Of a stretch of 64,000 nucleotides of DNA, positions 38,601 through 50,900 are shown in pieces (within the stretch, counting starts at the first letter, position 1; each line of letters starts with the position of its first letter). The notes under the pieces were generated by a model. That model saw only the letters and a program-made list of their open reading frames with translations. It searched no databases and was not told where the DNA came from. This stretch comes from Diatrype stigma. Its lineage: Eukaryota > Ascomycota > Sordariomycetes > Xylariales > Diatrypaceae. A program made the position numbers and the translations under genes. Location: assembly GCA_022225965.2 (NCBI GenBank), contig JAKJXP020000073.1, positions 62,001 to 126,000 on the forward strand. Direction: 5' to 3'.

Positions 38601-41170
38601 TACATTGCTGAATGCAACCAAGACCTGCCTGCCGCGTTGATGTGGAAGCTTATATTAAATTTAGAAGATCTTATAATACCAAACCTTTGGTTGCCAAGCG
38701 CTTCGAGAAAATGGTGGTATCCATATTCGCACGAAAATCGACCTGTCAGAAAATTTTGCTTATGGGTTTGGTACGACGCCTGGTCTTAAGGTAAGGGGTA
38801 ACCTATAATAGGAGCTCCGATATGTCAAAACGCAACGTACCCATCATTTGTGCTGACCAGGCGGTAATGTACTAAATGTCAGCCAGCGTACGCATTCTAT
38901 GAAGAACAGTTCTCATGTTCTATTGTTTTACTGGATAGGGCAATTCCTTCATGAAATCGCAAGTACCTATTTCATCATAAATCGCTAGGGAAAACGAGGA
39001 TCAGAGCGTATTGAACGCCATACTCGACATGATAACCTGACAAAATTATTACTACAGTAACGGGCAAGACATTGGGTCTCGTATCATGCGGAGTAGAGCT
39101 AAGACAACGGTTTCGTTGATCCTTAATACTTGCGATGCGATGCTGTCATGCCTTGAATTGAGTATGTTCGGTGCGGTATATTCTCCGTAATCTGCCAGAA
39201 CCTTTCCAATTCTGATCTTGATAGAAGAGGCTACAAGTTCCCAGCTAATTGATGAGTTACACTGGCTTATAGGTTTCCTGTCGATACCCGCCTGCTCGAA
39301 TTGCCCTACGTCGGAGTCGCCCTGGCGCAAGTCAAGCCCAGCCCCCTGAGCCATGTTCCGGGACCCCGCATGAACTGAGTAACATCTCAGAGTCACATGA
39401 TGACGGTAATCTGCTGGTAATCTGGCAGGATTGCCAGAAATATGTATAATTCTGGTAGGTTATCAGATTGAGATGCCGCAGCCGCATACAACCCCCCTGC
39501 TATGCCATCCCCTCCGTAGCAGACGGCACGGCACGCCTTCACAGCAGTGTACGAACCACGGCGAAGCCTACACTGGATGTTACTTTCCTATACTTCTCAG
39601 GTTCCACTGCCCAGTGGTCAAAGTCACACCGAAGTTGGCGTCTATGGAGGTAATCGTTCATGTCTACACAAGCAACGCCACAGCAAGCGATAAGGTACAG
39701 TCTTTATTTCACTCCATATACGTCGCTTGCTAGTCATTAGTAGTATATTCATGGATGCAAAGTCCAAGGCTCCATTCTGTTTCACCTTATACATGTTGTT
39801 TCATTCCAAGTGGTTATAATAAGCAGGTACCATATAGTGTCTGTAATGCAAGTAGCCGGGCCCCTTGTTGATGGCCGTGTAACAGGGCTCAACTGAACAT
39901 CGATCTTTCGTATAGATGCTAGTAGTGATTATATATTATATATATGTAATCCGACGTCCTCTTCAATGAGAGGCCGCGACTGGCTGCATGAATATGCCAT
40001 TTGCTATGCATCCGAGAGTTGACAGGTCATGAAGCCCACCCCCTTCTTCCGCCCTACCATTAATAAGGATGACGCCGCTGGGGCGGAGATATACCTGGAA
40101 CGGGCAACTTATGGCGTCGCGAATGCTTCCCTAAAACGCCTGTCCCGACCGCCCCGAGCACCACAGTAGGGACCACGCTGATACTGATACCCACGATCTC
40201 GCCGCGGCTTTGCGAACGCGCCGAACGGGTACACGATCCCAGCAGCCCATCGCTGCGAGTATCGACGTTTGATCGAGAGGGCTGCAGGCACAGGCACAGG
40301 CCGCAAGGGCCCAATAGGATCTGCGAAAGTTGTAGGTACCCGAGACAAGCCTACACACGCAACACACCAACATATACCATCTATATAACTTTGTCTTGGA
40401 ACCCTGATGAAGTCATAGATACCTTTCTCAAATCCGGGGGACGAATAACTACACGTACCATAGTAGATCGCCTCAAGCTAGGAACACGCTCCCCGGGACA
40501 TAGGTAATCAACCCCTGACTGTTCAGCTTAACATGTACTGCATCGGCGGACTAGTAGGGAATTGGAAAGCTTCTTAGCGATAGGTATACATATGTAGCCA
40601 AGCCCCTCACCTAAGAAACTTCGGTGTTTTCAGGCAATGGCACTCCGCAACTCATATCAACATCTTCCAATCAACAACCTGTCCATCCAGCCCATCCACT
40701 CATGTACTCCTCATATCTATCTACACGCTACACATAGGTATCAGCTTGCATGTCCGAATGCCAAACGGAACTACTGCAGCAGAAGCACCACCGCCACCAC
40801 CACCACTACCACCAGCAACACCATCACCACCAGCAACAGCAAGGTGCTTGCTCGGGTGCGTACCGTGCCGGCCTGCCTACATACATGCAATCCTACCATA
40901 CCTACGTATGACCATACATACAGCCAAGAAAGCATACCCGCCTCACATGGAAGATATACCTACCCAACGAGAAATAGCTGGTGTTCTCGTGCTGCATCGC
41001 TGACTGACCGAAGCGCCCTACCTTCCCCTTCTGTATAGCTGGCAGAGGGGAGTGAGAGCTGGTACAACACATAGGCTGACTGATGACTGACGGGTAACAA
41101 GCCACTCCCCTCATGTAGGGTAACGCGATCTTGCAGTGCGCGATCTGAACACACCCATCTCGTGTCACAT
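35601..41170. other. Gene-poor region with relic-like reading frames
   Basis: No intact gene recognised. Minus-strand frames at 37376-37693 (105 codons), 36753-37118 (121 codons) and 39052-39396 (114 codons) have balanced, protein-like composition rather than low complexity. They have no start/splice architecture I can join and no family I can name. They may be decayed gene remnants. An imperfectly placed inverted repeat occurs at 35718-35797. Around 40760-40840, CACCA/ACAGCAA repeats generate false low-complexity frames. Confidence 0.35.
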
Positions 41171-41508
41171 ATCACAAAACGAAAAAGGAAAACAAAAAAT
41201 CGTGATCCCCCCTCGTCCCCCCTCTCCATCTCACCCCCCAGTCAGAGGAGGGTCCCCCGTCACGCCCCTCCATCCCCTCCCTAATCCCTAAAACATAGTA
41301 GTTAGACGCACCACCAGGAGAAAAAAAAGTCCCCGGCTTGTGTGACATCGGGGACCCACGGGGCACTCTGCCCGTAGTTTTTTCTTATTCTTCTTCGTCT
41401 TGGCTCTGCTTCTGCTTTCTCTGCCGACCGAAAATCTCCTGCACCCTACCTTCCTGGCATACTCGCAAGCCCTTCCCAAATCGGCGGGTTCTCCTCACGA
41501 AGGGGCGA

Positions 41509-41529
41509 TTTTTTTTTTTTTTTTTTTTT
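41509..41529. repeat. Poly-T tract (21 T)
   Basis: Uninterrupted thymines followed by further T-rich sequence. Could be a homopolymer slippage site or the A-tail (read from the other strand) of an old retroposed sequence; I found no matching retroelement body beside it. Confidence 0.85.
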
Positions 41530-43870
41530 GTTTGTTTTGAGGCTTGACGTTCGGTCCGGCCAGCTCGCCTTTACCGGGGAAACGTAGCCGGTGATGAGCC
41601 ACATCTCATCTTCTACAATTAACTACTACTATGTAGTTAGCTGGGTATCTGCCTGTGCACCAATTGATCGCCATGTAAGTTGTAACCGCATTCATAGGTA
41701 GTTATTACAGGCGTGCTGGCGGCACCCCTCTCTGACAAGGGGGGCAGTGTATGGGTATGTGACGATGAATTCCCATGTTACTTCGTACATAGTTAGTCAG
41801 TTACATACATAGAATACGCAGCGGAAAAGACAGAGCGAGAAACCCACTGGTGTGATCTGCACTCCCGACTGCCGCTACGCACGCATGGCGACCTGGTTCG
41901 AGAGATGAGCGCGGGTATTTGGCGGAGCGTGGCGGAGCGTGCTCCGCTTCCATTCATTCGCCATGTCGGCTCCCCCCGTCCTCTCCTCCAACGTAAGCAG
42001 GGAGCGAGCGCGGAAACAATACTAAGGGGTCCAGCAGACTGCAGTACTTCGACGTCGTAAGCACGGAAAGATTTTAGTGCAGGATGGTTAGCACTCCAAC
42101 AATAATAAGCTATAGAAAGTAACTATCGCAACTCGAATAAACTCTCGTGAAATGGCCTTTCTTGGAATCCGGAATCCTTAAGATATGCCCCCTTCCTCCC
42201 CCTCCCCCCCTCCAGCTCCTTTTCCTTTATCCTACCTACATATGTAACAACTACTACACATCGCATGCGACGTGAACAACTGTGACGATGGGTGCAAATA
42301 GACTATCGGAACTAAACTAGCTCCCGGCTGCGCTGGCGATCTATCCTGTCTCGGGTTTAGGGGCGCATGGACATGGCCTATAACGGGTCCTATAACAATA
42401 TCCCCCCCCTAGTTTGACCACTAGCCCGCTTCGTAGCGCGTGCTACTCGAGTAATTTATTTCCTCGTTGAAGCTCGTTATACCTGATCCATATACCTGAT
42501 CCATCCAGACTCGTAGGCGCCGCACGCAAGTTTTATTATTCTTCCGGCCAACTGGGGTTGCATATGGCGACTCTTCAAGGTTGCCTGTCTGGTTTGCAAT
42601 ACTCATATATCCAACGTGAACCACCTATCTGCACATATCGGACGTTACTCTGTAATAGTTGCGAAGTCACGGTCATTTATTAACTTACCTGGCCAGCCCC
42701 TGGCCAGCCTGGCAGCCTGGGTAGGTATTTATGTATGCAACCCCAAGGTTGCCATCCTCGACGTGAACATAGGAAAATCATCAAAATGCCCGCTGATAGC
42801 AGCAGCATCCCGGGCAATATCTGGACAACGGCCGGTAGGCCATTTGGTCTCAAAGTTCCGACCCCAAAGAACCTTGCCTCGTCTACCTACCACTGCTAAT
42901 TGATATGTACACACGTAGCAGGTAGGTAATATTCGTTTCAGCCCGATGTCTCTGGTAACATCTCTTGGGTCCAATCTGATAAAATGGACTAGTTACGTAC
43001 TGGCCTACCGGGAGCGCCTATTAACTGCTTATTGCTACGTGGTGTTATGTCAAAAATCGCGCCGGAACCATGGTTCCAATTTCCAGCCCGGGGTTTCCAG
43101 CGGGCGGCGAGCATTGATAAAATGAAATTGATTTACCCAGGATGGTAGCGAAGTAAACCCGGCAGGCCGGTAAAGTACGTATTTCAAGCGTCCTATGTGA
43201 AGGCCATCGGGCCATTGCTAACGCAGGTACGGCGATGGCATCGCACAAAGAGTTCGAGTCGAAAGTGCGAAGCGGGCGGGCGGGCGAGCAAAGCAAAGCA
43301 AAGCAAGCAAGACAGCAGGACAGCAAGCCATCTGGATCTGGAAGAGGCGTCTGATTAGATTCTTGATGGATGACAGCTACGTTGTACTGCATAACTAAAC
43401 CGACCGGTAACCGTACCGTACCATCCGGTCGGTCACATCCCGCACCCTGAGAAACCGAAAAATAGCTCTTGTAATACCTACCGCCTGCTCTCTCTTTCCT
43501 CCTCATACGTACCCTTATTGCACTGCACACCAACCAGCTGGTTGCCTGACATCAGGCTAGTGCCGTTCGTCATCGTCGACCATTTGACTACCTACCTAGG
43601 TATTGGTAAGTGATCCTGGAGCAACATCCTTACCGTGCCAGCTTACCTTAACCTACCTAGGTATCTGCTGCTGACAGCTCCCGACACTTCGGTTGGGACG
43701 GCGCCTCCGCCACCCCTGCGATGAGCAGCAGGCCGCGCCAGGGTTGAGCATCGTGCGGGCACCCGGGCACCCAGGCACCCTACCTTCCTGCCATGCCATG
43801 CCTAGGTAGGTATTGTATTCGTACAATACCTGCCCGCTTTCGCTGGCTGGGCTGGCTGAACTGGACTGGC

Positions 43871-43911
43871 ACAGCGCAGCGCAGCACAGCACAGCACAGC
43901 ACAGCACAGCA
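43871..43911. repeat. CAGCA pentamer repeat
   Basis: About eight 5-base units (ACAGC/GCAGC) in tandem within non-coding sequence. It produces spurious Ser/Thr/Ala frames on both strands. Confidence 0.85.
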
Positions 43912-44963
43912 ACCGTCGCCCGATCGTTATGTAGTGTACCTCCCCTTTTCGGAGTTGGCGATTCTTCTAGCTGGGCACCTATGTACCTACATTACCTGGC
44001 CTAAAATTGAAGTAGTTACGTGCAATGCACATATTAGGTACAGAAATCTTTCCAAGGTATTGAGAAATCCTCCTCGAGCTTGGTAGCTGGGTGCCTAACC
44101 CATGCACGTAATTAGTTACATGGAAAACGGAAGCTGACATGCCCTTATTTCTCTCTTTCCTTAACATAGTACCTAGGTAATGCAATGCCCTATCTCGGGC
44201 AAAAGGCGACTTGTGCTTACCTACCCGGGTAACTGGGAGAACACGTGCGGTACCTAACATGCTTATTATAACATATATACGTAAGAGAACGAGATAGGCA
44301 TAGATACTATGTGCCTGGATGCCGCCCCGGGAAGGACCATGCCCGCTCGCTAACCTATGCCCACCCTGGCTCGTAGGGTAGTTGGGTAGTAGCTTGGTCA
44401 GGTGATAGGTGATAGGCTTGGTAGGCTGGCTTGGACACCCGCCCCCTTCCCCTCCCACGCTCTCTGGGAGTTGATTCGTGCCCAAGATGGCACTTCGCTT
44501 TCGCAGGTCGTAGCCGAGAAGAGGAGGAGGAGGGGTGCTACTACGGTTGCTTGCTAGCTAGATTAGATCGATAACTCTCTTCCCCCTCTCCGCCCCTCTC
44601 CCTCATGATGATGACAGTGATCACTAATACGATAATGCAGATGCTATATTTGAACACGAGGATGAACACAGCCAACGGCGTTCTAGAAGGAAAACGAAAC
44701 GCACATATGATATGTATGTATGTATGATGGCCAGGACAGCTCAACTACGGTATGACTTACATATCACCTAGGTTCAAAATCGAGATTCTTGATCCCGGAT
44801 ACGGGAGAGCCAAACGCACATGGACGGATGGATTGGCCAATAGCAACTACATCCGTGACTGCGTAGCTACGCACACAGCTGTCTGCGTACCTGCTGCTCA
44901 TTCGCCTACATGCTCCTATATATTAAAAGGCAAGTGAGAGGTGAAAAGTTGATACGTAATTAG

Positions 44964-44987
44964 GTGTGTGTGTGTGTGTGTGTGTGT
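44964..44987. repeat. (GT)12 microsatellite
   Basis: Twelve perfect GT dinucleotides followed by CTGTG. Likely polymorphic between strains. Confidence 0.95.
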
Positions 44988-46716
44988 CTGTGTTTGCTAA
45001 GCCGATACTATGTATGAACCAATAGACCAGCCCGGAGATTCGTCCGGCTTGGGGGTGCTGGCCAGTGAAGAACATGAACGACCTTGAGCAATGTAGGAAG
45101 TCAATAGTCGCTTAGTTGTTGCTCTGCACTGGAGGAGGTATTGGTCACGGTCTCTTCCTTCTACTTAAGGTACCTATGCATGTAGGTAAGAATGTTTGGA
45201 TCATGTAGTTACCACGATAGCTGCTTGTTTACATACCCCAGCGAGCAACCAGGAGGATTACCATTAACTTGTTTGAACACTCACAACACAACCACCCAAT
45301 CAGCCCATACACTCACTCAGCAACTATGTCCCCGACTGTTGATGGGAAGCAAGAAAAAGAAGGGGGGCGAGAAAGGGGAGAGGGCCTTAAAAATGAGCAG
45401 GACAGTGCAGGACTTGGCTTGACTTGACTGAACGTATCCTGGTTAGGTCCTGAGGAGATTCACTTGGGCTAGATGGCCAGGCATCAGATCAGCACGCGTG
45501 TGGATGTTCACGATGTTCGTCGGCACACGCACGCACACACGTATGTATGCACTCATGGAAGGCATAAGAGGGACGAGGTCTATTCATCGGGTTTGCGCTT
45601 ACCATCCATCTTCTTGCCCATGAATCATGTTCAGTATTAGGACTCGGTCAAGTAGCAACTGAAATCTAATAACTGCTGTTCATCTACCGAAGTAGCGAGT
45701 GGTAGGGGGAAAACGTGAGGATCCTCCGATATCCAATTGCTAACTATGATTGGCCTTTATGATAATAGCAGTTGCAAATCAGCATTTGGTATTCATAGGT
45801 TCATCATAGGTAGCTACTGTGCTTTGCGGCTGATCACAAACTGGTATCGAGGAAATAAAAGAACACCACGTCTCAGGATTAAAAGGGGGGGTGTGGGTAT
45901 TCGATTCCATTATCATTCATTACTATTCTGAGGGGGTCGTATAGGACCTCGTAAGAGCATAACCCCGTGTGGACGTGCAGAGAACACGAACCGTCCGCCA
46001 CTGTATCTGATATGTCGAAACGACTTCATTGTAGTAGGGCAGCTGAACAATAAATGTTGGCCTAGTAGAGAACATAATCGCTCTTCAGGTTGACGTGTGT
46101 TCTCGGCGCCCTTCAGATGTCGTCCGCAGAGCACTGATGGTGGGCTATCTCCAACTCCCCGGTGGCGGCTGATCTGATCCCCTCCCCCTTCCAAATGTTT
46201 GTAAAGTGAAACCCCTCCAGGGGTTTTACATAGGCTGGGCCTCTGGTAGTGGGTTGTTCATGTGAATGTAGCAGGCCGGAATAGCTCTCGCTTCCTCTCT
46301 CGTTCCCTCCTCCCTCCTTCTCGGTGTCAGCAGCGTCACTCTTCACCAGTGTTGATTTCCAGTGCTGACCGAGCTTACCCGTGCTTTCCCCTTCCTTGCA
46401 TGCTGTGGAACCATGGAAGCAGCGGGAGATTATCCCGTAGATGATACCATTCCCCCACCCCCTTCCCCCCACGGGATGTCGTCTAGCTCGTCACGTAGAT
46501 CACTGCTTCACGGGCTACTTCAACAGTCCACTCATGGAAAGGGGGCTTATCTTTCTTTTTTGCGAGGCAGGCAGTCAGCATGGTACCACTTGTGGCTGGC
46601 GTCTGATTATGCGCTTAGGTGTAAGGGGGCGCACATTCACTGTAAAAACGCCGTAAGCACTGCAGCTGGGGACCGAGACAGCCCGCGGGATGTGGTGCCC
46701 TGGCTGGCGCGGCCAC

Positions 46717-47917
46717 TCAGCGACCATAGCCAGACGCGAACCCTGGAGGTGGCGGAGGTGCGCCCCCAGCCCCAGGAGGAGGGCCGAAGCCCGGTGGAGG
46801 TATGGGAGCGATCGGGGCAGGGCGAAAGCCACCGGGATGGAAGTCTGCAGGGCTGCCGTAGCCCCCCTGAGCTGGAGGCGGCCTCGCCGGTAGACCCGAT
46901 GGGGCAGGGGGTAACGGGTGTGGCAACGCATGCGGCAGGGCATGTTGCCGTCCAGGCCCAGGCGGCGGCTGTGACGGGCCAGAGTTCATCCCGAACGCGG
47001 GCGGAGGGCCGCCGCGGGGGCCGCCAGGCGGAGGCGCAAAGCCGACTGGTCTCGGAGGGGGCATGCCAGCAGCAGCCGCTGCTGCCATGGCTGGGTCGAA
47101 CCCGCCGGTGGCCATGACGGGGGGCACCACGGGGGGCACCACGGGGGTCTGAGGTGTGGGGGTGTGAGCCGGGCCTGGCGTCTGGAGGAGGGCGGGCGGC
47201 ATGGGCTGGGTCTCGATGGTGACGTTGTGCTTCTTGGCCTGGGCGGCGAGCATGCGCTCTGCCTCGTCGCCGTGGCGCTCGCCCTTGCCGTCCTTCTTGT
47301 AGGCGTACTGCACGCTGACGTCCTTGTTCATGAGGAACTGGCCGTTCATGTTGTTGATGGCGTCGTCGCTCGCCTCGAAGCTGCTGTAGCTGACGAAGCC
47401 GTAGCCCTTGCTCAGGCCGTTGTCGTCGCGGGCGACCTTGGGTGGGGCGATGAGGGTGCCGAACCGGCTGAAGGTGTCGTACAGAACCTTCTCGTCGACC
47501 ATGGGGTCCAGGTTGCCGATGAAGAGCTCGGCGCCGATCTCGAGCGGCTTCTGCTTGTCGGCCGAGGCCTTGTTAACGCGCAGCGGCTTGCCGTACAGCC
47601 GGATGCCGTTCATGATCTTGGCGGCGTAGTCGGCGTCGACCTCGCCGTTGAACTCGACGAAGCCGAACCCTTGGTGCGATTGCGTGACCCGGTCCTTGGG
47701 CAGGTGCACATTGACCACCGGTCCGGCCTGGACCATGAGCTCCCATACCAACGCATCGGTCGCGCGCTCGTCGATGTTGCCCACGTAGACGGTGGCTTCC
47801 TTGTCCTGCTCCCTACGAGTCAATCTAACAGTTAGCTCGATTCAACTGCCCGTAGTGCCCGTATCTGCCAGTGCAGGCTTATCCAGGAAAGACTCACCAA
47901 TGCTTTGCGCCCGACAT
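46717..47917 (-). CDS. hsh49: Splicing factor SF3B4/HSH49
   Basis: Subunit 4 of the SF3b complex in the U2 snRNP, which binds pre-mRNA near the branch site during spliceosome assembly. Two exons (47917-47898, 47812-46717) give 371 residues. The first coding exon is 20 bases, giving MSGAKHW, and the 85-base intron (GTGAGT...GTAG) splits the Trp codon. RRM1 (about 14-88) carries RNP2 VYVGNI and RNP1 [11 protein letters not shown]2 (about 101-178) carries LFIGNL and KGYGFVSY, with the family's [19 protein letters not shown] segment. The C-terminal half is Pro/Gly/Ala-rich and ends GYGR. Domain order and linker match human SF3B4. It is the only confidently identified gene in the right-hand 30 kb. 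Confidence 0.96.
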
Positions 47918-50900
47918 GGTGAGGTAGACGGGTCGTCGGCGTCTGTTCGTCTAGTCTTTGAGGTGGTGGGCTATAAAACAGTATTATGATTGATATATTA
48001 TGATGTTATGATTTGCCTGGTGACTTGTGCAGCGCGTTTGTAGGCGTAGACGCGATAGACTTCGACGATGCGATTGCCCAGCCTCGTAACTTTTTAGCTG
48101 TGAGCTAGCTGGAGCTCTATTGTTATGTAAGCTCGAGCAGGTGGGTCGGCTTATTCCCAAAGGGGCTAAACGAGTATGTACTGTATGTAACCACATTCAA
48201 CCGAGTACCTGCCTACCGAAGCACACGGAGACAAGTACCTGATGTCACTAAGCGATAAGATAACCAGGAGCGGCTGCGACTTTCTGTACTTCGAAATTTT
48301 GAGGGCTCTTTGTGGTTACGACATCGTCATCCTCCTCACCCTCGCAGCCGCAGCCTCAGCCACGCAAGATCCAGTCCACCCTACGCCGACAGCAAAGGAC
48401 ATAGGCCATTCTGCCGGAAGAATCCCCGCATCGTCTTGCCCAAGATGTTCGCCCTTTCCGAAGAGTCAAAGGTATAGATAAACCTTTCGCGCAGGACAAT
48501 CCAAGACATCGAATACACCGGAAGCTAATGCCCATGTCAGGAGCGCATTGGAAAGATCATCGAGGTCTCGAGAGTCGCATTGCACTAGTATGATATGACT
48601 TCAGCTAGTATCCTACTAGCATCCTACAAAGAGAGCGCAAGCTAATGTGTCCCAGTGGTTATCTGCCTCTGATCCTGTACCTCGGTATGCTGCTGTCATC
48701 ATCCATTATAGCTTAAATATGGCCATTGCCTCTGAAGGACGTGGTAAGGCTGACAATACCCTCAGGCTACACTCGCAGCGATCCTAGACCATCCATCATC
48801 CGGTATGTTATGTCTCCTCTCGGTTCGATCATGCAAGCACCACTGACGATATGTAGACTTCTGTCCCCCCTCTCTTAGATGAGTAACGACGAAACGACGA
48901 AACCTGTATCTTGTATCATTAGGCATTAGGGCTGGGACTAGGGAGCACCATAATGGCACCATCCCAGGGGGAGTATCGAAGCAGGGCTTGCGCGGAGGCA
49001 CGTGTCCAACAGTGCGGTAGGAAGGGGAAAGCATCCTGCTGCTTGGCTTGTACGAATACAATCTAATGACGTACCGATGCCACTCACGCAAACGTAATGC
49101 ATCATCTTTCAATGCTTGTGCTTGGGTGAACTCTCGAAGTGCATAGCTAGGAAGTACACCTATCATATAGTCTGTGGATGGGTATGAAATCCGGAGCCGC
49201 AGATAGGGGGCCGAGTTAGGTTTTTTTGCGACTTTTACGGTTATCGTGATAAACCACATCCGTTGCTTCAGGGACGCTTATCTCGATTCTTCTAGTCGCA
49301 CGCATCAAGGCAACTATCTTGAAAATGTGCCGGTACGATCCCCATAATACCCGCAGAGCCTCGAGCCATGTTATTGAATGTTGTATTTATATGCAGGGTT
49401 TGAGGCATCCAACACTCGGCAAGAGTCTGGTGCCAAGCTCCAATATCTGTCTGAACAGTTGCAAAGAACATGCTACGGATGGTTACAGCCTCCTGCCGGC
49501 TATAACAATGTCGTACGGCGTGCTCCCCTAGCCCAAGTCTCATAATGCCTAGGTAGCTTTCAATAACTTGGGTTACTTGAACAAGGAAGACCCGCTGGTC
49601 CGTCCTCACCTCCTTGGCAGCCTTGGGGCATAATCAAATACTGGGGAGCATAAAAAATACGTGCGAAATTACTGCTTTCTCCATCTTCAAGGCATATTTT
49701 TCTTTCGACGATCCTGTATCTGACCACCGACTGAATATGACTTACCCCGGGGTGTTATGGCACTGCCCAGGGAAGTCATCGGTGGTTCTTCGAAACTAAG
49801 ATCAGCAACTGTACCAGTTCAACTGGTGATTGCCAGACTATGTGCCAGCCTTCGTCCAGGGCAGGGGAGGCTGGCTTGGAATTAAAGCCACGATGTGCTA
49901 CCGTCAATGAGTGCGAAGGGTATACCCCTATCCATGTTAGGTTTGTATGTGAGTGGTGCCAGGGGACCAGAGCGGTCTATCTCTTTACGTTGGTCCCTAA
50001 CTAATACTATATGCGGACTCATTGGGCGATGGGGAGGGGGGTCGGATCGATGACTCTTCAGTTTTATGTAAATACTGGTTTAAGAAATGAAAGGAGTCTC
50101 AGTAAGTCCCGATGGTCATCTGTGACATCTACTCAAGCAACCACCACGTTAAAAAGTCATTCCGACCCGGTTGTGACATCTACCTACTATATATACTTGT
50201 CATATTGGCAAGAGCATTTGCACGATCTCCTGTACAGTTGAAAGGCAATAGTTGACAGATCATCCCAGTTCGTACTACCATTTCGTGAACGGGACAGATC
50301 TAGTCTTGTTACACCATCTTGGTAGCATCTAGTCACCGCAGTCGTGCTTCCTGTATGTGTATATCAGTGGTTGCATTGGCATATTAGCTTGGCGCTGTTG
50401 CCTCAAGCCGCAGGTGTGCTATGATACTATGGTCGAGACATAGCTATATAGCAATCAGGCTAATTGGTCTGGGCACCCCTTTTGTCGTGGTAACACATGC
50501 CTCCAACCCCTTATTTTGGCCACCACGAGTATACAAAAGTAGTGAGCAAGTAGGAAGTAAACTCAGCCTTCGTCTTCTAACGAGGAAAATCATCTCTATA
50601 TTTTACCTCTAGGTATGTCGTATTAATGAGGGGCCACTTTCGTTTTCATAATGCCATGAGAACTAGGAGCGCTTTTAAAGGAGAGCAGCCATGTCCTGTA
50701 GCCAAAGGCCGGCATGAAATACCATGATCTATCCCTTCCAATTGTGAAAAACGGTAGAAACTATCAGTAGGATCCGGGGAAAGGCTCGAGCCTCCGTTCT
50801 CAGTACGAAACTGTTAGATGTATTACCTGGATGGGGCAATCGCCCATCCTCGAGGTCGTGTAACTATATCTACCGATCAAATTCATGAAATAGACTTTCG

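Larger units (their letters stand above)
41171..46716. other. Gene-free region downstream of SF3B4
   Basis: No gene recognised on either strand. Contains a T run (41509-41529), a GT microsatellite (44964-44987), a CAGCA repeat (43871-43911), an AAAGC repeat near 43287-43310 and three TACCTAGGTA palindromes (43593, 43654, 44170). The last few hundred bases are likely the 3' untranslated region of the minus-strand SF3B4 gene. Confidence 0.45.

Noticed and set aside
40637..41038. Plus-strand frame of 133 codons
   Set aside because: Built from CACCA/ACAGCAA and TACATA repeats; Thr/Ser low complexity only.
43045..43533. Minus-strand frame of 162 codons
   Set aside because: Composition partly set by the AAAGC/GGGCGG repeats it crosses; no start context, intron structure or family likeness.
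47164..47835. Plus-strand frame of 223 codons opposite SF3B4
   Set aside because: Antisense shadow; the minus strand carries intact RRM motifs and splice sites.
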